Assembly: GCF_014204325.1 (NCBI RefSeq)
Contig: NZ_JACHKT010000001.1
Coordinates: forward strand, 186,001 to 250,000
Reading direction: 5' to 3'
Source: Arcicella rosea
GTDB lineage: Bacteria; Bacteroidota; Bacteroidia; Cytophagales; Spirosomataceae
Length of the DNA stretch: 64,000 nt
Below are positions 8,840 through 16,700 of this stretch, piece after piece (the first letter of the stretch is position 1; each line of letters opens with the position of its first letter). The notes beneath the pieces are model-generated. The model ran no database searches. It saw nothing but the letters and a program-made list of their open reading frames with translations, and was not told where the DNA came from. The position numbers and the translations under genes were made by a program.

Positions 8840-9070
8840 ATGCTAAAAAAATACACTAAATCTCAATTGTCTTTAAGGAACGGTCAAGATCGTGACGAAA
8901 TCTGGGTTGCCTTTAAAGGGTTTATTTATGATGTTAGCGATTCCAGACTTTGGCGTAATGGCAAACATTATGAACATTGGGCTGGTCAGGATTTAACGAG
9001 TGAACTAAAAGACGCTCCGCATACAGATAAAGTTTTTGAAAAATTTTCGGTTGTGGGCGAGTTAGTATGA
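8840..9070 (+). CDS. Small soluble cytochrome b5-like heme-binding protein
   Basis: A 76-aa protein consisting of one cytochrome b5 fold and no signal peptide. The heme-ligand regions are visible: HYEHWAGQDLTSELKDAPH, containing two candidate His ligands in the b5 spacing, and DKVFEKFSVVGEL at the C-terminal helix. Such stand-alone mini-b5 proteins occur in bacteria and archaea. The electron-transfer partner is unknown. The adjoining sugar kinase gene starts 76 bp downstream behind its own candidate promoter, so no functional link is implied. Confidence 0.82.
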   Translation: MLKKYTKSQLSLRNGQDRDEIWVAFKGFIYDVSDSRLWRNGKHYEHWAGQDLTSELKDAPHTDKVFEKFSVVGELV

Positions 9071-9103
9071 GTACTTTTAATGACTGCCTCTCTTAAAAAA
9101 AGG

Positions 9104-9132
9104 TTGCATTGCATATCCAAAAACTATATTTT
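9104..9132 (+). promoter_or_regulatory. Candidate promoter of the BadF-type kinase gene
   Basis: TTG at 9104-9106, an 18-bp spacer and TATATTTT at 9125-9132, which matches TAnnTTTG except for the last base. It lies 15 bp upstream of the ATG. Confidence 0.4.
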
Positions 9133-9146
9133 TAAAATATAAAATA

Positions 9147-10001
9147 ATGATTTTAATCGCAGAAAGTGGCTCAAGTAAAACAGATTGGCGGATGATTTCT
9201 CCAAGAGGAGAAGTTTCCCAAGTCAAAACAATTGGGCTAAATCCATATTATCAAACTACTGATTCAATTATTGAAGAACTACAGAAAAACTTATTGCCGT
9301 CACTTAACAATCAAGTTGTTACAGAAGTTTTTTACTATGGAACGGGTGTTACTAATGAAGAAAAAGCGGAAATTATTCGCTTGGTTTTCAAAACGATTTT
9401 TCCAGCAGTAAAAAAAATAGAAGTACAGAGTGACATGTTGGCGGCGGCTCGTGCTTTGTGTGGTCGTGAGGCTGGAATTGCCTGCATTTTAGGGACAGGC
9501 TCTAATTCGTGTTTTTATGATGGTAACGATATTACTTTTCAAGTACCGCCTTTAGGTTTTTGGTTAGGTGATGAAGGAAGCGGAGGTTACCTTGGTAAAC
9601 AATTAGTGTTAAGTTATTTGCATAAAGAAATGCCAGAAGATATTCGTGAAAAATTTGAAAAGCGTTTTGGTGCGAAAGACCGTCTGGAAATTTTAGATAA
9701 TGCTTATCAAAAGCCTTTTCCTAATCGTTACTTCGCTTCTTTTTCAAAATTTATTTTTGATAATCGCAATCATCCATTTACGTTTGGCTTAGTTAAAGGT
9801 GCATTTGATTTATTTTTTGAAAAATACTTATTAAAGTATCCAGCTTTTCAACTGTACAAAATACATTTTACAGGTTCAGTAGCATTTTATTATTCTGATA
9901 TTCTAAGAAGAGTAGCGATAGAAAAAGGTTTTAGTGTTGGAGTGATTATGGAAAGTCCAATTGCTGGCTTGACTTTGTTTCACAAATCACAATTAGCCTA
10001 A
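9147..10001 (+). CDS. BadF/BadG/BcrA/BcrD-type ATPase, N-acetylglucosamine kinase-like
   Basis: A 284-aa ASKHA-fold kinase. The phosphate-1 motif ILIAESGSSKTDWRMI, the adenosine/phosphate-2 segment GIACILGTGSNSCFYDG and GFWLGDEGSGGYLGKQL match the eukaryotic-type GlcNAc kinase branch of the BadF family. In Bacteroidota such genes are annotated as N-acetylglucosamine kinases acting in amino-sugar or peptidoglycan salvage. The exact sugar is inferred, not shown. It stands alone, with a 195-bp spacer before the next gene. Confidence 0.85.
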   Translation: MILIAESGSSKTDWRMISPRGEVSQVKTIGLNPYYQTTDSIIEELQKNLLPSLNNQVVTEVFYYGTGVTNEEKAEIIRLVFKTIFPAVKKIEVQSDMLAAARALCGREAGIACILGTGSNSCFYDGNDITFQVPPLGFWLGDEGSGGYLGKQLVLSYLHKEMPEDIREKFEKRFGAKDRLEILDNAYQKPFPNRYFASFSKFIFDNRNHPFTFGLVKGAFDLFFEKYLLKYPAFQLYKIHFTGSVAFYYSDILRRVAIEKGFSVGVIMESPIAGLTLFHKSQLA

Positions 10002-10196
10002 ATTTAATGAGCTATATTACGTTTTATTCTTTTACTTGCTTAAACATATTAGGATAACTTGCTAATTAGTGTTTTGTATTAATTTTTGGATAAAGAATTA
10101 TATTTTTGGTAGATTTTTATCAAGCTTTGCCTATTGAATTGTAAATTAGGAAATGCTTTGAGTGATAGGGTACAATTATATAAAGAGAATAATGTC

Positions 10197-11621
10197 ATGG
10201 TAAATTACGATAGAAATTTAGGCACAAAACAGAAGGCTCTTCGCATCAATCTCGACCGCCGAATTTATGGCTCTTTTGCTGAAATCGGTGCTGGGCAAGA
10301 TGTAGCGGCTAATTTTTTTAAGTCTGGCGGAGCATCAGGAACGATTGCAAAAACTATTTCAGCTTATGATATGGCTTTCTCGGATGCCATTTATGGGGAA
10401 GAAGAATCTGGGCGTTATGTTGTGGAAGCCCGTTTGATGAAAATGCTTACTCGTGAGTATAAATTATTAAATGTACGTCTGACCGAAATGGCTTCTGAAC
10501 GTACATTTTTTGCTTTTGCTGATACTGTTGCTGCGCTAAACTATCAAAAAAATAATGACCCGCATGGTTGGATTGGCTTACGTTTTCAACTTGAACCAAA
10601 TGGTGCACCAAACGATGTTGTCATTCACGTAAGAATGAAAGACAATGACAATGTTTTACAACAACAAGCTTTGGGCGTAATTGGTGTAAATTTGATGTAT
10701 GGTTGCTTTTATTATAATGCACAGCCTGAAATTTTACTTCAATCTTTAATGGATGATTTATCTTCTGATAGAATTGAGATTGATATGATTCGTTTTCGTG
10801 GTCCCGACTTTAAAGGTGTAGATGACCGTTTGATGTCGCTTCACTTGGTGAAAAATGGCTTTACCAATGCAGCACTTTTTGGACCAGACGGAAACGTAAT
10901 GCAGCCTTCAGAAGCTTTCTATAAAAAACATATTGTGGCAGTACGTGGGCGTTTCAGACCAGTTACCAATGTGTCGTTAGACATGATTAAAACGGGTTTG
11001 AAACAGTTTGAAGCCGAACCAGATGTTGATGACGATAAAGTAGTTTTATTAGCTGAACTTACTTTGAAAAATTTACAAGCGGGTGGCGAACAAATCAATG
11101 AACGAGATTTCCTCGACCGTGTTGATATTTTATGTTCATTGGGACATACCGTTTTGATTTCAAATTTTCATGAATATTATCGTTTGGTTCAATATTTGGG
11201 AGGTTTTACCAAACTAAGAATGGGCTTGATTTTAGGAATGCCAAATCTTGATTATATCTTTGAAGAAAAGCATTATACTAATATTTCTGGAGGAATTCTT
11301 GCAGCTTTTTCAACTTTGTTTGCACCTAAAATTAAGTTGTATTTACATCCAATGCTCAATGCTGATGGTGAAACAGTAACGACAAAAGAATTTACGCCAC
11401 CAGCACACCTCAAAGGTTTATTTCAGTATTTGCAAGACAACGATAAGTTTGCCGATATTAAAAATTACGATAAAGATTTACTCAAAATTAATACCGATGC
11501 AGTATTGAAACTGATACAATCTGGCGAATCTGGGTGGGAAGAATTAGTGCCACCAATAGTATCCAAATTAGTAAAAGATAATTGCCTATTTGGTTATCCT
11601 TGCGAAGTAACATCAGCTTAG
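10197..11621 (+). CDS. Conserved Bacteroidota protein of unknown function
   Basis: A protein of about 474 aa with no signal peptide and no membrane segment. The N-terminal block RINLDRRIYGSFAEIGAGQD, followed by a Gly/Ala-rich stretch (FFKSGGASGTIAKTISAYD), is strikingly conserved-looking. Similar proteins are widespread in Bacteroidota, where automated names such as TonB-dependent receptor or nicotinate-nucleotide adenylyltransferase have been applied. Neither fits what is visible here: no plug or barrel, and no HxGH motif. I chose the ATG at 10197; an in-frame TTG at 10134 would add 21 low-quality residues. It is convergent with mnmD and shares a terminator with it. Confidence 0.82.
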   Translation: MVNYDRNLGTKQKALRINLDRRIYGSFAEIGAGQDVAANFFKSGGASGTIAKTISAYDMAFSDAIYGEEESGRYVVEARLMKMLTREYKLLNVRLTEMASERTFFAFADTVAALNYQKNNDPHGWIGLRFQLEPNGAPNDVVIHVRMKDNDNVLQQQALGVIGVNLMYGCFYYNAQPEILLQSLMDDLSSDRIEIDMIRFRGPDFKGVDDRLMSLHLVKNGFTNAALFGPDGNVMQPSEAFYKKHIVAVRGRFRPVTNVSLDMIKTGLKQFEAEPDVDDDKVVLLAELTLKNLQAGGEQINERDFLDRVDILCSLGHTVLISNFHEYYRLVQYLGGFTKLRMGLILGMPNLDYIFEEKHYTNISGGILAAFSTLFAPKIKLYLHPMLNADGETVTTKEFTPPAHLKGLFQYLQDNDKFADIKNYDKDLLKINTDAVLKLIQSGESGWEELVPPIVSKLVKDNCLFGYPCEVTSA

Positions 11622-11640
11622 TAAATAATATAAAGTAAAA

Positions 11641-11677
11641 AGGGCTACGAATTTTATGATTCATAGCCCTTTTTTTA
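11641..11677. terminator. Terminator between the unknown gene and mnmD
   Basis: Stem agggcta...tagccct (11641-11647 / 11664-11670), extended inward by gaat/attc after one mismatch, followed by seven T. It terminates the plus-strand gene. Its T-run overlaps the last 3 bases of mnmD on the other strand, and an A-rich left flank allows bidirectional use. Confidence 0.82.
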
Positions 11678-12328
11678 TAGCCTAATAGCTCTCACTACTT
11701 CTCTTTTTCCCCATATTCCTTGGTGTTTTTCTACTTTAAAACCTGCCTGCTCCATTGCTTTTCTCACTACTGTTTTTGAACAATAAGTTGTTAGAAATCC
11801 TCCTTTTTTTACAAAAGAAGCAACATGAGTAAATGTTTCTACCGTCCAGAGTTCTGGTTGTGAAGAAGGAGCGAAGGCATCATAATAAACTACGTCAAAT
11901 AGCTCGTCCGTTTTAAAATCTTGAAGCGTACTCTTTACTTTTTTAAGTGAAAAGTTAGCTGAAATCTCAACGCTTTCTTCCCAGTTTACAGAATGTAGCT
12001 TTTGGAGTAAATCAGTTGCTGCACCCGTTTGATAATTCAATAATTTTACATCTTCTTCGGAAATGGGAAATGGCTCAAGACTGGTATAATGTACTTTTAA
12101 CTGATTTTTTTCAGCTTCTAATGCGGTTATCAAAGTATTTAATCCAGTACCAAAACCCAATTCTAATATGCTAATTTCTTGTGTTTCCTGCATTTTAGCT
12201 AATAAACCCAATTCGATATATACTCTTTGGGTTTCGTCTAAAGCACCACGGACAGAATGATAATATTGGTTAAACTCTGTGCTGAATAAAGTAGTAAAAC
12301 CATCGTCAGTAATTCTTACTCTTTGCAT
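11675..12328 (-). CDS. mnmD: tRNA (5-methylaminomethyl-2-thiouridine)(34)-methyltransferase
   Basis: A 217-aa SAM-dependent methyltransferase matching stand-alone MnmD, the methylating half of E. coli MnmC. It completes the mnm5s2U34 wobble modification. The SAM-binding motif ILELGFGTGLNTLIT and the DUF752 signature DVVYYDAFAPSSQPELW, followed by LTTYCSKTVVRKAMEQAGF and the C-terminal GIWGKREVVRA, are all present. No FAD oxidase domain is attached, so another enzyme must perform the MnmC-oxidase step if it occurs. It is separated from the upstream carA gene by a palindromic 210-bp spacer. Confidence 0.93.
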   Translation of the reverse strand: MQRVRITDDGFTTLFSTEFNQYYHSVRGALDETQRVYIELGLLAKMQETQEISILELGFGTGLNTLITALEAEKNQLKVHYTSLEPFPISEEDVKLLNYQTGAATDLLQKLHSVNWEESVEISANFSLKKVKSTLQDFKTDELFDVVYYDAFAPSSQPELWTVETFTHVASFVKKGGFLTTYCSKTVVRKAMEQAGFKVEKHQGIWGKREVVRAIRL

Positions 12329-12333
12329 TTTTA

Positions 12334-12534
12334 TTGAGGACTTTAGGATTTAGGACTTGAGGACTATAGGATTTTATGATGAGACTGAATAAGAAAAAGA
12401 CTTGAAGATTAGGATGCTAAATCCTTTTATCTCCAAGTCTTTTATCATTATTTTCTCATGTAGTCTTCAAATCCTAAAGCCCAAAGTCGTTATTACTTTT
12501 CTCTTTAAGTCCTAAAGTCCAAAGTCCTAAAGTC
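12334..12534. repeat. Large imperfect palindrome filling the mnmD-carA spacer
   Basis: The spacer is built of short words (gactttaggact, aggacttgaggact) on the left and their reverse complements (agtcctaaagtcc) on the right. An inner hairpin of 14/15 matching bases lies at 12395-12409 / 12429-12443. The whole 200 bp can fold on itself. No gene is contained. Confidence 0.7.
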
Positions 12535-12538
12535 TTGA

Positions 12539-13636
12539 TTACAACATTCCCACAAAATTATCAAACAAATAACGTGAATCGTGTGGACCAGGAGATGCTT
12601 CTGGGTGATGTTGTACCGAGAATGCAGGTTTATCTTTTCTTCTCAAACCTTCAACAGTTTTGTCGTTTAGGTTGATATGTGTTAATTCTACATTTTCGTT
12701 AGCTTCCAATTCCGACATTTTTACGGCAAAACCATGATTCTGAGAAGTAATTTCTGATAAACCAGTAATCAAATTCTTCACAGGATGGTTTAATCCACGG
12801 TGTCCGTTTTTCATTTTATATGTTGAAAGACCAGACGCTTGTGCTAAAATTTGGTGACCTAAACAGATGCCAAAAGTAGGGCTATCGTTTTCTACAATTG
12901 CCTTAACAGTTTCAATGGCATAAGGCATCACTGCTGGGTCGCCAGGGCCATTTGAGATAAAGTATCCATCTGGATTCCAAGCTTGCATTTCAGCATAAGT
13001 TGTTTTTGCAGGAAATACCTTCAAGTAACAATCTCTATCTGTAAGATTACTTAAAATACTTTTCTTTACGCCTAAATCTAAAACAGCGACTTTGTGTTCT
13101 GCTTCTGGATTTCCCAAGAAATATGATTCTTGTGTACAGATTTGAGAAGACAACTCAAGTCCTTCCATTGGCGGTACTTTCGCTAATTCTTTTTTCAATT
13201 CTTCTACATCCAAAATCTCAGAAGAAATGATGCAGTTCATTACACCAACCTCACGAATATGACGTACAATTTGACGAGTATCTACGCCTGAAATGCCAAC
13301 GATACCAGCTTTTTCGAAGTAATTTTGTAAAGAACCATCAGCCGTTTTGCGTGAATGAATCGGTGAGAATTCATTACAAACCATTCCAGAAATGGTTACA
13401 TTGTCAGATTCTTCTTCTAATTCGTTTACTACTCCATAGTTTCCGATATGAGAAGTTGTATTTACAATTACTTGTCCAAAATATGAAGGGTCAGTATAAA
13501 TTTCCTGATAGCCAGTCATACCTGTATTGAAGCAAATTTCTCCGCCACTCGTCCCGATTTTTCCGAGAGCATTCCCTCTAAAAACTGTACCGTCTTCCAA
13601 CAACAAAATAGCTGCTTGGCTTTGTGTTACTTTCAT
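12539..13636 (-). CDS. carA: Carbamoyl-phosphate synthase small (glutaminase) subunit
   Basis: A 365-aa glutamine amidotransferase that releases ammonia from glutamine for the CarB synthetase, feeding pyrimidine and arginine synthesis. The N-terminal CPSase small-chain domain includes FNTGMTGYQEIYTDPSYFGQ. The class I GATase domain has the catalytic Cys in SPTFGICLGHQILA and the His-x-Glu of the triad in FSVQHHPEASPGP. carB is not adjacent. The upstream leader holds a promoter, a 36-codon frame and an intrinsic terminator, with no clear carA-proximal promoter after them. This suggests expression by read-through or attenuation. Confidence 0.96.
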   Translation of the reverse strand: MKVTQSQAAILLLEDGTVFRGNALGKIGTSGGEICFNTGMTGYQEIYTDPSYFGQVIVNTTSHIGNYGVVNELEEESDNVTISGMVCNEFSPIHSRKTADGSLQNYFEKAGIVGISGVDTRQIVRHIREVGVMNCIISSEILDVEELKKELAKVPPMEGLELSSQICTQESYFLGNPEAEHKVAVLDLGVKKSILSNLTDRDCYLKVFPAKTTYAEMQAWNPDGYFISNGPGDPAVMPYAIETVKAIVENDSPTFGICLGHQILAQASGLSTYKMKNGHRGLNHPVKNLITGLSEITSQNHGFAVKMSELEANENVELTHINLNDKTVEGLRRKDKPAFSVQHHPEASPGPHDSRYLFDNFVGML

Positions 13637-13680
13637 TTGATTGTTTCTTGGTTACTGAAAAAAGATTGTACTATAAAAAA

Positions 13681-13703
13681 GGAGGTCAATTAACTTGACC
13701 TCC
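13681..13703 (-). terminator. Intrinsic terminator / possible attenuator upstream of carA
   Basis: Perfect 9-bp stem (ggaggtcaa / ttgacctcc) with a 5-nt loop. Read on the minus strand it is followed by six T. It begins right after the stop codon of the 36-codon frame and lies 45 bp before the carA ATG, so carA transcription from the upstream promoter must pass it. Confidence 0.75.
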
Positions 13704-13813
13704 TAATAAAAATATTTTTTAGAAACGATAACACAGCCTTTTTTTGAAGGTAAATCTTTGGACATTTCCCAAAAGTTACTCGTAAAAACTGCTTGTATCA
13801 TCATTTGTTTCAT
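13703..13813 (-). CDS. 36-codon reading frame in the carA leader (leader peptide or small protein)
   Basis: An ATG-to-TAG frame of 36 codons starts 9 bp after a TATCTTTG promoter box, and its stop codon abuts an intrinsic terminator. The product would begin MKQMMIQAVFTSNFWEMSK and end in a basic, aromatic tail (VSKKYFY). It has one Trp and no run of Arg or other regulatory codons. I do not recognise it. The tight promoter-frame-terminator arrangement argues it is expressed, either as a separate small protein or as a leader controlling carA. Alternative starts at codons 4 and 5 exist. Confidence 0.4.
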   Translation of the reverse strand: MKQMMIQAVFTSNFWEMSKDLPSKKGCVIVSKKYFY

Positions 13814-13821
13814 TTCTGGTA

Positions 13822-13852
13822 CAAAGATAGGGAATAAATGATTTTTGGACAA
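13822..13852 (-). promoter_or_regulatory. Promoter of the carA leader transcript
   Basis: On the minus strand: TTG (13850-13852), a 20-bp spacer and TATCTTTG (13822-13829), a good Bacteroidota sigma-A promoter. Transcription would start near 13815, directly in front of the 36-codon frame. Confidence 0.6.
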
Positions 13853-13911
13853 ATCCAATATTCTGAAAGTTGAAAAAGGATAGGAATTTTATTTATAGAG
13901 CTGCTACTTTC

Positions 13912-13972
13912 CCGTGGCTGGTCTCCCGACCAGTCCACCGATAATGTGGACTGGTCGGGAGACCAGCCACGG
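13912..13972. repeat. 27-bp perfect GC-rich palindrome (REP/MITE-like)
   Basis: Arms 13912-13938 and 13946-13972 are exact reverse complements around a 7-nt loop. Each arm contains a smaller hairpin (ctggtc tccc gaccag). GC content is far above the AT-rich surroundings and there is no T-tract, so it looks like an extragenic palindromic element rather than a terminator. Confidence 0.8.
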
Positions 13973-13996
13973 ATTTAATATTTCGACATGAACAAA

Positions 13997-14028
13997 AAAA
14001 GCACAAACCCCAAAGAGCCTGTGCTTTT
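13997..14028 (-). terminator. Terminator of the atpD-atpC operon
   Basis: 8-bp stem (aaaagcac / gtgctttt) with a 16-nt loop. Read on the minus strand it is followed by a T tract. It lies 40 bp after the atpC stop. Confidence 0.72.
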
Positions 14029-14067
14029 AATATTTTTTGTAATTGGAGGTTAACTATCAATTACGAA

Positions 14068-14298
14068 TTACAATACTGCTTCTGCCAATACCAAGATTTT
14101 GTTGTTCAATACTTCAACAACACCACCGTCGATAGTGAATAATTGTTTGTCAGCCGCTAATGTTCCTTTTCCTAAAGTCGAAACGATAGGAGCGTGGTCT
14201 TTCAAAATTTGGAAAGAACCATCTGTACCCGGTAAAGTAACTACTTCTACTTCGCCAGAGAACACTTTTTTATCGGGAGTAATGATTTGTAAATTCAT
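14068..14298 (-). CDS. atpC: F1 ATP synthase epsilon subunit (short form)
   Basis: A 76-aa protein with only the N-terminal beta-sandwich of epsilon (LQIITPDKKVFSGEVEVVTLPGTDGSFQILKDHAP, in pieces), lacking the C-terminal helical hairpin seen in proteobacteria. Short epsilon subunits of about 80 aa are usual in Bacteroidota, so this is not a truncation. It couples the gamma stalk to the c-ring. It lies downstream of atpD in the same orientation, across a 77-bp spacer that contains a 13-bp hairpin. The remaining ATP synthase genes are elsewhere. Confidence 0.94.
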   Translation of the reverse strand: MNLQIITPDKKVFSGEVEVVTLPGTDGSFQILKDHAPIVSTLGKGTLAADKQLFTIDGGVVEVLNNKILVLAEAVL

Positions 14299-14329
14299 TT
14301 TTTTTCAGTTTATGAGTGTATGAGTTAAA

Positions 14330-14359
14330 AGTTTATGAGTAAGGTTTTACTCATAAACT
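14330..14359. repeat. Hairpin in the atpD-atpC intercistronic spacer
   Basis: 13-bp perfect inverted repeat (agtttatgagtaa / ttactcataaact) with a 4-nt loop, preceded by another copy of the word tttatgagt. It has no T-tract on the minus strand. It might affect mRNA stability or the atpD:atpC ratio. Confidence 0.6.
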
Positions 14360-14375
14360 CATTTACTCCTAAACT

Positions 14376-15920
<1,545 letters not shown>

Positions 15921-15966
15921 TCAAGTGATTACGTTTTTTATGTACTTAACGTAGTATTTCAGACTG

Positions 15967-15997
15967 CAAAACTACTTGGTAAAATTCAGATTAACAA
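15967..15997 (-). promoter_or_regulatory. Promoter of the atpD-atpC operon
   Basis: On the minus strand: TTG at 15995-15997, a 20-bp spacer and TAGTTTTG followed by C at 15967-15974. This is close to the Bacteroidota consensus and sits about 75 bp before the atpD ATG. Confidence 0.6.
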
Positions 15998-16370
15998 TTC
16001 TGTTTTTGGATTTTTACCATATTTTTTGCTTAAAAAGTATCGTTTTGTTGGATTGCTTTAAGAGAGAACCAAAAAAATACTTAGATTTTTGAGATTTTGG
16101 GGCAATTTCCCAAAAATCAAAATTAGAAAATATTTTTTTGCCTCAACACGATAAAATTTTAGTATCCTATTGCTTTTAGGGCTTTAAATTGAATCAAATA
16201 TTTTATACAAGATTCAAGATACTTTTATAAATACTCCTATGCTTTGTAGAAGACGATAGACAATATTGTCAAATTTATCAATGATACAATTAGTGATAAA
16301 ATGACTTCCTCTCAAAACCGCAATTTTCCGCAAAAATATAGAAATGTTGGTATTTGAAATAGCAAATTCT

Positions 16371-16442
16371 CTACTAAAAGAGACAAATTTCCCTCTTTTA
16401 GTAGGAAAGTTGATGTAAAAAGGGTAAAATTTTATCCTTTTT
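16371..16442. repeat. Two tandem hairpins in the 800-bp atpD / TPR-gene spacer
   Basis: The 15894-16700 spacer has no credible gene. Apart from the atpD promoter it holds two adjacent palindromes: a 12-bp stem at 16371-16382 / 16393-16404, and a nearly loopless palindrome at 16417-16442. Each is followed by a related word (gtaggaaagttga, gtaggaagcttga), as if a unit of about 45 bp had been duplicated. The rest is AT-rich and featureless to me. Confidence 0.5.
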
Positions 16443-16700
16443 GTAGGAAGCTTGAGATTCCTCTTTTCATAATATTAATAAAGAGTTGGTTTCGGGAAAG
16501 CGATAGCTTGGGCTATCTATACTTTGTTCGCTAAGAAATAAGTTGATAGATTTCCAATCAAGTATAATAATTGCGAATTTTGTCTGTTGTACAAAAGCTA
16601 AATGCTTTATCAATCTTTCCAAAAGGCTTGTACTTTATACTAATTGCTTTTTTAATAACCATTATTTTACGCTCCCAAAGGCTTAATTTATCATATCAAT

